A DNA stretch of 64,000 nucleotides from Achatina immaculata (lineage: Eukaryota > Mollusca > Gastropoda > Stylommatophora > Achatinidae). How positions within the stretch are numbered: position 1 is the stretch's first letter; each line of letters starts with the position of its first letter. The notes beneath the pieces were generated by a model that ran no database searches, was not told where the DNA came from, and was given only the letters and a program-made list of their open reading frames with translations. A program made the translations under genes and the position numbers. Shown here piece after piece: positions 22,005 through 34,039 of the stretch. The DNA lies in the NCBI GenBank assembly GCA_009760885.1, contig CM019718.1:32372030-32436029 (forward strand), written 5' to 3'.

Positions 22005-22398
22005 AATTATATTCATCTTACACATAAAGCCCGCCAGTCTGTTGAGCAAGGGAATAAACGGGGAGTTATTGATGGGCTCTAACTGGGGGCTTAGACAACA
22101 AAAAAAATGGTTATATCTCTGACTACCTGGACCACAGGGCTGGTAATAAATCTGTTATAACATCCGGGGGCCACATCTGAGACGGGGGATACCATGTCCC
22201 ACTCCAACTTATGGGAGCTCGTTAATTCCCTTGTTGGAGTGCATGGCGGGGATTAGACCCCGACGAAGAAGATAGTAATTAAATTGATTTCCGGCGCGCG
22301 ACAGGGCTGGGATCAAGGAGCTGGATATAAATAAAAAGGGAGTTGCTAACCTGGACAAGTTGTTTTTAGAGGATCTCAGATTTAAGATAATAAAACAC
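22005..22398. other. Non-coding spacer
   Basis: No gene or repeat is recognised between the 45-bp and 34-bp arrays. Confidence 0.6.
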
Positions 22399-22810
22399 AG
22401 ATCCCAGACAAGTCTTTGATTTAAGATTGGGAGACTTCTGAGACAAGTCTTTGATTTAAGACTCTGAGACAAGTCTTTGATTTAAGATTGGGAGACTTCT
22501 GAGACAAGTCTTTGATTTAAGATTGGGAGACTCTGAGACAAGTCTTTGATTTAAGATTCGGAGACTCTGAGACAAGTCTTTGATTTAAGATTCGGAGACT
22601 CTGAGACAAGTCTTTGATTTAAGATTGGGAGACTCTGAGACAAGTCTTTGATTTAAGATTGGGAGACTCTGAGACAAGTCTTTGATTTAAGATTGGGAGA
22701 CTCTGAGACAAGTCTTTGATTTAAGATTGGGAGACTCCTGAGACAAGTCTTTGATTTAAGATTCAGAGACTCTGAGACAAGTCTTTGATTTAAGGCTCGG
22801 AGACTATGAG
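22399..22810. repeat. 34-bp minisatellite, about 12 units
   Basis: Units begin AAGTCTTTGATTTAAGATTG and end GACTCTGAGAC. A 35-bp form has CTTCTGAGAC, and the first units are the most diverged. The array fades into unique sequence at about 22810. Confidence 0.95.
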
Positions 22811-23039
22811 TCAAATCTCTTTCGTCAATGACTTTCAGAATGTGGCTGACGCAAGATTCAGGAAAAGAAAGTGAGATCACCAGAGTGTTTCTTAAAACAG
22901 TTTCAAACAAATCAAGAAATGAGATAAACTAACTTTTAAGACAAATAACTTAGCAAGGTCATGGCCAAGCCACAACATGAGGATCAGGGCTGAAAAAAAA
23001 AACAAAAAACGGAAGTGATGACATAACAAGAGAAGAAAT

Positions 23040-23520
23040 CCAAACAAAGATCTTCCTAGAAAACCAGCCCTTGAAACAAGTGAAACATTTCAAATACCTG
23101 GGTAGCTTAATATCATCCTCAGGGACAACTGACGCTGAGACTGAGAACAGATGCAATAAAGCAAATCAGGTCACTGGACAAATGACATCACAACTGAAAC
23201 AACCAGTTCGCTGTGCAACATAATTTTTCTCCCAACTCTGTGCTATCAATGTCAAACATGGACATTAACAGCCAAAAACAAAAGACAAATCATCACGTCA
23301 GAAACGAGATGTTTAAGAATACTAAATATGACAAGAGGAGACCACATAAGGAAATGGCACTATCAGGGTAAAGGTATAGTATTACACTATATCCAGAAAC
23401 AGCAAGACAAATGGTTTGGCTATGTTATATGGTTACCACCAGACAGTATATCACAGACAACATTCACACTAAGACTTGTAGGTAACAGAGGAAGAGGCCA
23501 CCTAGGCGGAGATGGATGGA
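23040..23520 (+). mobile_element. LINE reverse-transcriptase C-terminal remnant
   Basis: The plus strand reads QVKHFKYLGSLISSSGTTDA near 23075-23140, the thumb-side block that follows the catalytic YADD motif in non-LTR reverse transcriptases. Further on, in a different frame, it reads KWFGYVIWLPPDSISQTTFT and LRLVGNRGRG, the usual C-terminal block. Stops and frameshifts lie between. The fragment is cut at about 23520, where the tandem duplication begins. Confidence 0.8.
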
Positions 23521-23530
23521 GACCGGGTAG

Positions 23531-23568
<38 letters not shown>

Positions 23569-23978
23569 TTCTTGTTGTTTGTCAGCCTCTTCTCAAGAGA
23601 ACATGTGTGTTTACGTCTGAGAGTAACGAATAACGAATATCGGTAACGGCAATTGATTGACTGGTTGATTGATCTTTTATTTCACACGGGTTAAGAACAA
23701 TCATTAGACGCTTCTGGAAGTCATTATTGCATTTACGTGATCGCTTGTTGGGAAGTGTTCGCTCCCATGATGGCCTCGCAGTGATTGTCAGGCTGTGTGC
23801 GCGACTAAACCACGAAACCCCAACCCAACGAACATCTGACTCGACTACAACCCCTTCTACCACGAAACCTCAACCAAACGAACATCTGACACTAATATAC
23901 AATGTTATGAAACAAACTGCCCAGCCCTATCAAGCCATCTGTTTGCCCCCTCAACACTGAAAGGTATATGAGGAAGGA

Positions 23979-24206
23979 GACAAGACAAGACAAGACAAGG
24001 CAAGGCAAGACAAGGCAAGACAAGACAAGACAAGACAAGACAAGGCAAGGCAAGGCAAGACAAGACAAGACAAGACAAGACAAGACAAGGCAAGGCAAGA
24101 CAAGACAAGACAAGACAAGACAAGACAAGGCAAGACATGACAAGACAAGACAAGACAAGACAAGGCAAGGCAAGGCAAGACAAGACAAGACAAGACAAGA
24201 CAAGGG
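23979..24206. repeat. 5-bp CAAGA/CAAGG array
   Basis: About 45 pentamers, mainly CAAGA with CAAGG interspersed in a fixed pattern. The same pattern recurs exactly in the second copy of the duplication (25422-25649). All frames are open, giving TRQDK or VLSCL repeats with no biological support. Confidence 0.97.
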
Positions 24207-24281
24207 ACGACAAGACTCCGAAAAACTGAGAGAACATTCAGGTAGACTGTCTTAGACTCTGTAAACAGAACAAGCTGTTCA

Positions 24282-24352
24282 GTCATTTGCCTGTCCCTTG
24301 TGGAACTTTGCCTCAGTACCAGCTCTCCTGTAGGCCTCTCGTTTGTATGCAA
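24282..24352 (-). mobile_element. RTE-like LINE 3' stub (in duplication)
   Basis: 'tgtcccttgtggaactttgcctc' and 'ctcctgtaggcctctcg' match the 3' end of the RTE-like LINE copy at 48066-48882. About 70 bp remain. The same stub is repeated at 25725-25795 in the second duplication copy. Confidence 0.75.
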
Positions 24353-24689
24353 GATGCCCGTAAAAGAACAAGCTGAGAACTATCAAATGCCCGCTGACGC
24401 AAATCTCGGAGAAGTTGTGGCATGCCTCCGACGCAAAAATCTCCAGAAAATCTCAACTCCTCAGACAACCACTCAAGCATCGCAGGCATTGTATGAAAGT
24501 ACATTTCGCTACTAGCTGTGCTGTTCTATGACCATCAGAGAATTGAGATATCTTGAACACATCCACTGCTGAGATACACGTGCTCACATCACTGTGGTCT
24601 CACAGGATTTCAGCTCAAGATCTTTTCTACGGACGGCTCAGTGGCACAGGCAAACAGGAGTAGCTGGGACTTGGTTGTCTCCAGGCGAG

Positions 24690-24783
24690 TTAGGCTGGTG
24701 GCGCAGAAAGTAGAGCCTCCTTTACGACCACATCGAGGACGTGGATGGAAACTGCGGCAGTGACCAAGGTTCTATCCTGGGCA
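24690..24783 (+). mobile_element. Possible tRNA-like SINE head (in duplication)
   Basis: A box-A-like TGGTGGCGCAGAAAGTAGAG and a box-B-like AAGGTTCTATCCTGGGC are separated by about 50 bases, a spacing compatible with a tRNA head. The 32-bp array starts directly after box B. A second copy lies at 26133-26226. Box A is imperfect, so this could be chance. Confidence 0.4.
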
Positions 24784-24966
24784 GGATGATGTACACGGTG
24801 TGGTGGTGACAGGTAGGATGATGTACATGGTGTGGTGGTGACAAGTAGGATGATGTACACGGTGTGGTGGTGACAAGTAGGATGATGTACACGGTGTGGT
24901 GGTGACAGGTAAGATCATTTACACGGTGTGGTGGTGACAAGTAGGATGATGTACATGGTGTGGTGG
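24779..24966. repeat. 32-bp minisatellite, short first array
   Basis: About six units of GGTGACAAGTAGGATGATGT plus ACACGGTGTGGT. The array is cut at the duplication junction, where 'ggtgtggtgg' passes straight into 'agaccgggtagacc'. Confidence 0.95.
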
Positions 24967-26406
24967 AGACCGGGTAGACCTGTGTGTGTGTGTGTGGTGT
25001 GTGTGTGTATGTTTCTTGTTGTTTGTCAGCCTCTTCTCAAGAGAACATGTGTGTTTACGTCTGAGAGTAACGAATAACGAATATCGGTAACGGCAATTGA
25101 TTGACTGGTTGATTGATCTTTATTTCACACGGGTTAAGAACAATCATTAGACGCTTCTGGAAGTCATTATTGCATTTACGTGATCGCTTGTTGGGAAGTG
25201 TTCGCTCCCATGATGGCCTCGCAGTGATTGTCAGGCTGTGTGCGCGACTAAACCACGAAACCCCAACCCAACGAACATCTGACTCGACTACAACCCCTTC
25301 TACCACGAAACCTCAACCAAACGAACATCTGACACTAATATACAATGTTATGAAACAAACTGCCCAGCCCTATCAAGCCATCTGTTTGCCCCCTCAACAC
25401 TGAAAGGTATATGAGGAAGGAGACAAGACAAGACAAGACAAGGCAAGGCAAGACAAGGCAAGACAAGACAAGACAAGACAAGACAAGGCAAGGCAAGGCA
25501 AGACAAGACAAGACAAGACAAGACAAGACAAGGCAAGGCAAGACAAGACAAGACAAGACAAGACAAGACAAGGCAAGACATGACAAGACAAGACAAGACA
25601 AGACAAGGCAAGGCAAGGCAAGACAAGACAAGACAAGACAAGACAAGGGACGACAAGACTCCGAAAAACTGAGAGAACATTCAGGTAGACTGTCTTAGAC
25701 TCTGTAAACAGAACAAGCTGTTCAGTCATTTGCCTGTCCCTTGTGGAACTTTGCCTCAGTACCAGCTCTCCTGTAGGCCTCTCGTTTGTATGCAAGATGC
25801 CCGTAAAAGAACAAGCTGAGAACTATCAAATGCCCGCTGACGCAAATCTCGGAGAAGTTGTGGCATGCCTCCGACGCAAAAATCTCCAGAAAATCTCAAC
25901 TCCTCAGACAACCACTCAAGCATCGCAGGCATTGTATGAAAGTACATTTCGCTACTAGCTGTGCTGTTCTATGACCATCAGAGAATTGAGATATCTTGAA
26001 CACATCCACTGCTGAGATACACGTGCTCACATCACTGTGGTCTCACAGGATTTCAGCTCAAGATCTTTTCTACGGACGGCTCAGTGGCACAGGCAAACAG
26101 GAGTAGCTGGGACTTGGTTGTCTCCAGGCGAGTTAGGCTGGTGGCGCAGAAAGTAGAGCCTCCTTTACGACCACATCGAGGACGTGGATGGAAACTGCGG
26201 CAGTGACCAAGGTTCTATCCTGGGCAGGATGATGTACACGGTGTGGTGGTGACAGGTAGGATGATGTACATGGTGTGGTGGTGACAAGTAGGATGATGTA
26301 CACGGTGTGGTGGTGACAAGTAGGATGATGTACACGGTGTGGTGGTGACAGGTAAGATCATTTACACGGTGTGGTGGTGACAAGTAGGATGATGTACATG
26401 GTGTGG
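24966..26406. repeat. 1.44-kb tandem duplication, second copy
   Basis: This repeats the contents and order of 23519-24963 at an offset of 1443 bp (1447 before the TG run). It includes the TG run (about 24981-25007), the CAAGA array (25422-25649), the LINE stub (25725-25795) and the tRNA-like head (26133-26226). It leads into the long 32-bp array. The near-identity means a very recent event or an assembly duplication. Confidence 0.95.
25422..25649. repeat. 5-bp CAAGA/CAAGG array, duplicated copy
   Basis: Identical in pattern to 23979-24206. Confidence 0.97.
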
Positions 26407-29400
26407 TGGTGACAAGTAGGATGATGTACACGGTGTGGTGGTGACAAGTAGGATGATGTACACGGTGTGGTGGTGACAAGTAAGATGATGTACATGGTGT
26501 GGTGGTGACAAGTAGGATGATGTACACGGTGTGGTGGTGACAAGTAGGATGATGTACATGGTGTGGTGGTGACAGGTAAGATCATTTACACGGTGTGGTG
26601 GTGACAAGTAGGATGATGTACATGGTGTGGTGGTGACAAGTAGGATGATGTACACGGTGTGGTGGTGACAAGTAGGATGATGTACACGGTGTGGTGGTGA
26701 CAAGTAGGATGATGAACACGGTGTGGTGGTGACAAGTAGGATGATGTACATGGTGTGGTGGTGACAAGTAGGATGATGTACACGGTGTGGTGGTGACAAG
26801 TAGGATGATGTACACGGTGTGGTGGTGACAGGTAGGATGATGTACACGGTGTGGTGGTGACAGGTAGGATGATGTACATGGTGTGGTGGTGACAGGTAGG
26901 ATGATGTACACGGTGTGGTGGTGACAAGTAGGATGATGTACACGGTGTGGTGGTGACAGGTAAGATCATTTACACGGTGTGGTGGTGACAAGTAGGATGA
27001 TGTACATGGTGTGGTGGTGACAAGTAGGATGATGTACACGGTGTGGTGGTGACAAGTAGGATGATGTACACGGTGTGGTGGTGACAAGTAAGATGATGTA
27101 CATGGTGTGGTGGTGACAAGTAGGATGATGTACACGGTGTGTGGTGGTGACAAGTAGGATGATGTACATGGTGTGGTGGTGACAGGTAAGATCATTTACA
27201 CGGTGTGGTGGTGACAAGTAGGATGATGTACATGGTGTGGTGGTGACAAGTAGGATGATGTACACGGTGTGGTGGTGACAAGTAGGATGATGTACACGGT
27301 GTGGTGGTGACAAGTAGGATGATGAACACGGTGTGGTGGTGACAAGTAGGATGATGTACATGGTGTGGTGGTGACAAGTAAGATGATGTACACGGTGTGG
27401 TGGTGACAAGTAGGATGATGTACACGGTGTGGTGGTGACAAGTAGGATGATGTACATGGTGTGGTGGTGACAAGTAGGATGATGTACACGGTGTGGTGGT
27501 GACAAGTAAGATGATGTACACGGTGTGGTGGTGACAAGTAGGATGATGTACACGGTGTGGTGGTGACAAGTAAGATGATGTACACGGTGTGGTGGTGACA
27601 AGTAGGATGATGTACACGGTGTGGTGGTGACAGGTAAGATCATTTACACGGTGTGGTGGTGACAAGTAGGATGATGTACATCGTGTGGTGGTGACAGGTA
27701 AGATCATTTACACGGTGTGGTGGTGACAAGTAGGATGATGTACACGGTGTGTGGTGACAGGTAGGATGATGTACACGGTGTGGTGGTGACAGGTAAGATC
27801 ATTTACACGGTGTGGTGGTGACAAGTAGGATGATGTACATGGTGGTGGTGACAAGTAGGATGATGTACATGGTGTGGTGGTGACAAGTAGGATGATGTAC
27901 ACGGTGTGGTGGTGACAAGTAAGATGATGTACACGGTGTGGTGGTGACAGGTAGGATGATGTACACGGTGTGGTGGTGACAAGTAAGATGATGTACACGG
28001 TGTGGTGGTGACAAGTAGGATGATGTACACGGTGTGGTGGTGACAGGTAAGATCATTTACACGGTGTGGTGGTGACAAGTAGGATGATGTACATCGTGTG
28101 GTGGTGACAGGTAAGATCATTTACACGGTGTGGTGGTGACAAGTAGGATGATGTACACGGTGTGGTGGTGACAGGTAGGATGATGTACACGGTGTGGTGG
28201 TGACAGGTAAGATCATTTACACGGTGTGGTGGTGACAAGTAGGATGATGTACATGGTGTGGTGGTGACAAGTAGGATGATGTACACGGTGTGGTGGTGAC
28301 AAGTAGGATGATGTACACGGTGTGGTGGTGACAAGTAGGATGATGTACACGGTGTGGTGGTGACAAGTAAGATGATGTACACGGTGTGGTGGTGACAGGT
28401 AGGATGATGTACACGGTGTGGTGGTGACAGGTAAGATCATTTACACGGTGTGGTGGTGACAAGTAGGATGATGTACATGGTGTGGTGGTGACAAGTAGGA
28501 TGATGTACACGGTGTGGTGGTGACAAGTAGGAATGATGTACACGGTGTGGTGGTGACAAGTAAGATGATGTACATGGTGTGGTGGTGACAAGTAGGATGA
28601 TGTACACGGTGTGGTGGTGACAAGTAGGATGATGTACATGGTGTGGTGGTGACAGGTAAGATCATTTACACGGTGTGGTGGTGACAAGTAGGATGATGTA
28701 CATGGTGTGGTGGTGACAAGTAGGATGATGTACACGGTGTGGTGGTGACAAGTAGGATGATGTACACGGTGTGGTGGTGACAAGTAGGATGATGTACACG
28801 GTGTGGTGGTGACAAGTAAGATGATGTACATGGTGTGGTGGTGACAAGTAGGATGATGTACACGGTGTGGTGGTGACAAGTAGGATGATGAACACAGTGT
28901 GGTGGTGACAAGTAGGATGATGAACACAGTGTGGTGGTGACAAGTAGGATGATGAACACAGTGTGGTGGTGACAAGTAGGATGATGAACACAGTGTGGTG
29001 GTGACAAGTAGGATGATGTACACGGTGTGGTGGTGACAGGTAGGATGATGAACACAGTGTGGTGGTGACAGGTAGGATGATGTACACGGTGTGGTGGTGA
29101 CAAGTAAGATGATGTACACGGTGTGGTGGTGACAAGTAGGATGATGTACACGGTGTGGTGGTGACAAGTAAGATGATGTACACGGTGTGGTGGTGACAAG
29201 TAGGATGATGAACACAGTGTGGTGGTGACAAGTAGGATGATGTACACGGTGTGGAGGTGACAGGTAAAATGATGTACAGGGTGTGATGGTGACAGGTAAG
29301 ATGATGTACAGGGTATGATGGTGATAGGTAAAATGATGTACAGGGTATGATGGTGACAGGTAAAATGATGTACAGGGTATGATGGTGACAGGTAAAATGA

Positions 29401-29580
29401 TGTACAGGGTATGATGGTGACAGGTAAAATGATGTACAGGGTATGATGGTGACAGGTAAAATGATGTACAGGGTATGATGGTGATAGGTAAGGTGATGTA
29501 CAGGGTGTGGTGGTGACAGGTAAGACGATGTACAGGGTGTGGTGGTGACAGGTAAGACGATGTACAGGGTGTGGTGGCAT
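26222..29580. repeat. 32-bp minisatellite, more than 100 units, with higher-order blocks
   Basis: The basic unit is GGTGACAAGTAGGATGATGT followed by ACACGGTGTGGT. A marked variant GGTAAGATCATTTACACGG recurs at about 26355, 26580, 26964, 27189, 27638, 27699, 27788, 28051, 28112, 28210, 28435 and 28659. Several spacings equal 224-225 bp (7 units), and one equals 384 bp (12 units). A third type with AACACAGTGTGG clusters at 28885-29060. The right end (from about 29250) is a diverged subfamily with AAAATGATGTACAGGGTATG. Minus-strand frames of up to 475 codons are by-products. Confidence 0.97.
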
Positions 29581-31092
29581 CTCTGGAGGATGTGATGTGG
29601 TGTCGGTTGATCTTTATCACAGGCGCATAGGCCTGTTGTGCCAATTTTTAGCTTCTGGTAAAGATGGTGTCTCAGCCTGCAGCGTCCTGTTCACAGCCAG
29701 AAGATTATCACCTGATCATTTCTTGACAGCTGAGTGGCATACAAGTGTTTTATCTATTTGTTTTTATATCTGGCTTTTAGTCCGTTTTTTGTTTGTTTGT
29801 TTGTTTGTTTGTTTGTTTGTTCATATGTTGAGCTTCCATCGGTCTGTTGCATTCTTCCTTTCTCTTTTCTGTCTGTCTCTTCGTTTCCTTGGTTGTTACC
29901 GTGATTGACAACCCGACATACGGGCACTGAAGATCCACTCAAATATCAAGAATATGAAAGGGGGGGGGGGGAACGACAGAAACGACACGCCCATATTAGA
30001 CACTACAACAGCAGGTATAAGTCATACGGTACAGGCCCCAGTCATTATATGGGACTGAAGCAGAATCTACATTATTGTATATTTTGACGTGAAAATCGAA
30101 CACTGTTTCCTTGTGTGAAAGGGAAGTTTAAACAGGAAGGCTGGAGCTTGTAAGAAGCACATAAATGAAGTCGAGATTAGGATAAGCTGGTGGGAACTCA
30201 ATCACTCATGAAAAGAGAGCTTAACTCCGCGTGTTTACAGATGCGCCTGACACAACGTACCAACTGTTTACGTCCCCTGGCTGTCAAGATAACAGAACTA
30301 GCTAGCATCTGTTCCCAGCAACCGATCCCTAGTCTGTGTCACATCATGAATGCATGCAGTCCCAGAACACAGGTGACGAGGCTTGCAATCTGAGACCCAC
30401 GATGGATGATGCTGTACTTTCTCCGGACTGACTGCCTATCTCTGTGACGAGACTGACACAAAGCTCTCGCCGGGGTATAAGGGTTAACATTACCAGTTAT
30501 TTTCCATTTAAAAAAAAAAGAAAGTAACAGAGGGCTGATAATGGGTTAATTATCAGCTTGGCTGTTCCGCTGTGTCTTGTATTATTTTGAGTGAAATGTA
30601 ATTAGCAACACGCTGCGTGGAGCCTCATATGTTGTGCATGTTTATAATAATGACCCGGCTCTTGTGTCAGACTCTGTGCCCTGGCAGACAACAGCCATGT
30701 CCTCTTTGGACAAGTGATGAAGGCTACGGTCCCGTGGGCTGAAGACCACAACTGTGGACTGTCATGGCTTCCATGGAACCGGGGGGGGGGGGGGGGTGGG
30801 AGCTTGATGGCGGTAATGTTTCTCTGGATGAAGTCCAAGACTTGAGAGTCAGCTCCACTACATTAGGGATACTGGGGATCGGGTCGATCCCTACTTCGTT
30901 CCACAGATGGTCATGATGCACTTTCAAGCACTTTTGGTGTCATGATATAGGGTCTTGGCTTTGCTCCGTTTCCTTGGAACTGCTGGATGTCCACTGCAGC
31001 TGATGCGGTGAAGATGTTGAATAGGGACTGGTTTGCCGATGGCAGGTCGTTGGGGGACGGAAGGAGGGGGGGGCGGAGTAGTTCGTATGTCG
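29581..31092. other. Non-coding stretch with GTTT, G10-11 and G16 runs
   Basis: (GTTT)n lies at about 29785-29822, a G run near 29959 and G16 at 30781-30796. A segment at 30975-31022 ('gcagctgatgcggtgaagatgttga') looks like a short DR1 fragment. No gene is recognised. Confidence 0.55.
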
Positions 31093-31928
31093 GGGGTGAA
31101 GATAAAAGGCAGGACACTAACTCCACCTTGGTGGCATCAAGCCATGGGTGAAGATAAAAGGCAGGGCACTAACTCCACCTTGGTGGCATCAAGCCATGGG
31201 TGAAGATAAAAGGCAGGACACTAACTCCACCTTGGTGGCATCAAGCCATGGGTGAAGATAAAAGGCAGGGCACTAAATCAACCTTGGTGGCATCAAGCCA
31301 TGGGTGAAGATAAAAGGCAGGACACTAACTCCACCTTGGTGGCATCAAGCTATGGGTGAAGATAAAAGGCAGGACACTAACTCCACCTTGGTGGCATCAA
31401 GCCACGGGTGAAGATAAAAGGCAGGACACTAACTCAACCTTGGTGGCATCAAGCCACGGGTGAAGATAAAAGGCAGGACACTAACTCCACCTTGGTGGCA
31501 TCAAGCTATGGGTGAAGATAAAAGGCAGGGCACTAACTCCACCTTGGTGGCATCAAGCCATGGGTGAAGATAAAAGGCAGGGCACTAACTCCACCTTGGT
31601 GGCATCAAGCCATGGGTGAAGATAAAAGGCAGGGCACTAACTCCACCTTGGTGGCATCAAGCTATGGGTGAAGATAAAAGGCAGGGCACTAACTCCACCT
31701 TGGTGGCATCAAGCTATGGGTGAAGATAAAAGGCAGGGCACTAACTCCACCTTGGTGGCATCAAGCCATGGGTGAAGATAAAAGGCAGGACACTAACTCC
31801 ACCTTGGTGGCATCAAGCCATGGGTGAAGATAAAAGGCAGGGCACTAAATCCACCTTGGTGGCATCAAGCCATGGGTGAAGATAAAAGGCAGGACACTAA
31901 CTCCACCTTGGTGGCATCAAGCCACGGG
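31093..31928. repeat. 52-bp minisatellite, 16 units
   Basis: The unit starts GGGTGAAGATAAAAGGCAGG and ends GGTGGCATCAAGCCAT. Variants are AGGACAC/AGGGCAC, CCAT/CTAT/CCAC and two units with AACTCAACC or AAATCAACC. Length is constant throughout. Confidence 0.97.
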
Positions 31929-32023
31929 GGAAGGTCTCGACAAGCTTTTGTTGGTCAGCCTCCCACACATCCGCGCCGTTATCACGATGCAAGGAACATA
32001 AATGTTCTAGAAGGATGTGACGC

Positions 32024-32145
32024 TTGTCAGAGTCATAGAGCCACAGCTGGCTAAGACCTCTCTGGTCCAGCCTCTCCGTTATATTTGTCAGAGTCATGGA
32101 AACACAGCTGGCTAAGACCTTTCTGGTCCAGCCTCTCCGTTGATG
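32024..32145. repeat. 61-bp direct duplication, 2 units
   Basis: TTGTCAGAGTCATAGAGCCA at 32024 and TTGTCAGAGTCATGGAAACA at 32085 begin two consecutive units with few differences, both ending in the 'ggtccagcctctccgtt' segment. Confidence 0.9.
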
Positions 32146-32878
32146 CTTCAAGAAACGGGCTTGGTTTGGTCAAAGAGGTGGTGATTGCTGTGGTCCTCTC
32201 ATGGCGCCCGAACCTGCTGAGAAGACAAGCATCACTTCCTGCTTTAGCTCCACCCCCTAGCCTGCAAGCTGCTTTAAACCCATTCTCTATTCGACACCAT
32301 GTTTATAGTAGCAGTTCCATGGAGGTTGGACAAGAAAGAAATCTAAACCAGCGGATGTCAGTATTCTTCAGAGCTGTACCTAACAAAGGTAATGCGCATG
32401 CGCTGAGGCGTGCTTTAGGGTTAAAGTGGAAAAGAGAAAAAAAATATAATATAAAAATAACCCATAGAAAAGTTGCGCGCAAAACAAAAATGTCTATCGT
32501 GAAGTAAGCAGATATAACAAACAAGCTATTGTTACGTCTTTATTCGGGAAAGTAGCCTTTCAACAAACAGAGGCTGCTTTCTAAGTATAGTGCCCCGGAT
32601 GAGTTTGTGAATGTAAACTTTTGTCTTCTGATCATGTCTCCTTTCTAAAATGGCGCAGTTTGTGGTGACCTCTCTCCGTTCCCCCCCCCCCCCCCCCAAC
32701 CATGTCATGTCCTGGCGGGAATTAAAAGAGGGTCTTCAAAGACAGCCTTAGTTTAGAGTGTTGCTTGTCTTAATGCAGTCTGAGGTTCATTTCCTGGTAC
32801 TCTCTCTTACTATTTCTCTCTTCCCCCCCCCACCCCCTTTTCGACTCCTCATAACTGACCTAGTTGTTGTGCTTTGTT
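32146..32878. other. Non-coding stretch with C runs
   Basis: C17 lies at 32681-32697 and another C-rich patch near 32825. The 140-codon frame starting at 32085 has no recognised motif. Confidence 0.5.
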
Positions 32879-33363
32879 TATAAGAGAAGTTTCCTGTCTT
32901 CTTTATTTCGTTATATTCCTCATATAAGAGAAGTTTCCTGTCTTCTTTATTTCGTTATATTCCTCATATAAGAGAAGTTTCCTGTCTTCTTTATTTCGTT
33001 ATATTCCTCATATAAGAGAAGTTTCCTGTCTTCTTTATTTCGTTATATTCCTCATATAAGAGAAGTTTCCTGTCTTCTTTATTTCGTTATATTCCTCATA
33101 TAAGAGAAGTTTCCTGCCTTCTTTATTTCGTTATATTCCTCATATAAGAGAAGTTTCCTGTCTTCTTTATTTCGTTATATTCCTCATATAAGAGAAGTTT
33201 CCTGCCTTCTTTATTTCGTTATATTCCTCATATAAGAGAAGTTTCCTGTCTTCTTTATTTCGTTATATTCCTCATATAAGAGAAGTTTCCTGCCTTCTGT
33301 ATTTCGTTATATTCCTCATATAAGAGAAGTTTCCTGCCTTCTTTATTTCGTTATATTTCTCAT
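32879..33363. repeat. 44-bp minisatellite, 11 units
   Basis: The unit starts TATAAGAGAAGTTTCCTGTC and ends CGTTATATTCCTCA. It is nearly invariant, with TGTC/TGCC the main difference. Confidence 0.97.
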
Positions 33364-33432
33364 CAAAGTCGATGATTGTGTTTCTCAACAGCTGCTGAGA
33401 ATTTTAATTTGTAAAACGAGGTTGTCAGACAT

Positions 33433-33910
33433 GTTATACAGTGCCCCTCTATCAGAGAGAGAATACAGTGCCCCTCTATCAGAGAGAGAATACAGTGCCT
33501 TTCTATCAAAGAGAGAATACAGTACCCTTCTATCAAACAGAGATGTAGGGGCCTTCTATCAGAATACAATGCTCCTCTATTAAACAGAGAATACAGTGCC
33601 CCTTTATCAAAGAGAGAATACAGTGTCTCTCTATCAAAGACAGAATACAGCGCCCCTCTATCAAAGAGAGAATACAGTGCCTCTCTATCAAAGACAGAAT
33701 ACAGCGCCCCTCTATCAAAGAGAGAATACAGTGCCCCTCTATCAAAGAGAGAATACAGTGTCTCTCTATCAAAGAGAGAATACAGTGCCCCTCTATCAAA
33801 GAGAGAATACAGTGTCTCTCTATCAAAGACAGAATACAGCGCCCCTCTATCAAACAGAGAATGCAGTGCCCCTCTATCAAAGAGAGAATACAGTGCCTCT
33901 CTACAAAACA
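33433..33910. repeat. 27-bp minisatellite, subfamily 1
   Basis: Units begin CCCCTCTATCAAAGAGAGAA followed by TACAGTG. Variants TCTCTC and GACAGAA recur in alternation. The period is a multiple of three, so the plus strand reads PLYQRENTV. Confidence 0.95.
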
Positions 33911-34039
33911 GGGTAAAAAATGCCGCTCTACCAAAATGGTATGCAGTGCCCGTCTACCAGTCAGAACAAACAGTGCCCCTCTATCAAAAAGAAAATAAAC
34001 TGCCCTATATCAAACTATAATGTGCCCATCAAACAGAGA
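33911..34039. repeat. Degenerate link between the two 27-bp arrays
   Basis: Irregular units such as CCCGTCTACCAGTCAGAACA keep the 'cagtgccc' and 'atcaaa' features of subfamily 1 and grade into subfamily 2. The two arrays are therefore probably one old array. Confidence 0.7.

Larger units (their letters stand above)
23519..24963. repeat. 1.44-kb tandem duplication, first copy
   Basis: The block starts GGAGACCGGGTAGACC, then holds a TG microsatellite, unique sequence, a CAAGA/CAAGG array, the 3' end of an RTE-like LINE (minus strand, about 24282-24352), a tRNA-like segment at about 24690-24783, and the first six or so units of the 32-bp array. The second copy at 24966-26406 is almost identical. 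The only differences I see are in the TG run and one T in a run near 23675. Confidence 0.95.

Noticed and set aside
20274..22122. Open frames of 495-599 codons across the 45-bp array on both strands
   Set aside because: They exist because the unit length is a multiple of three and the unit has few stops. Four frames are open at once, which no single gene explains, and there is no non-repetitive domain of its own.
26165..29644. Minus-strand frames up to 475 codons (SSYLSPPHRVHHPTCHHHT) in the 32-bp array
   Set aside because: With a 32-bp period every frame cycles through the same peptides. Overlapping frames are equally open, with no start context or conserved domain.
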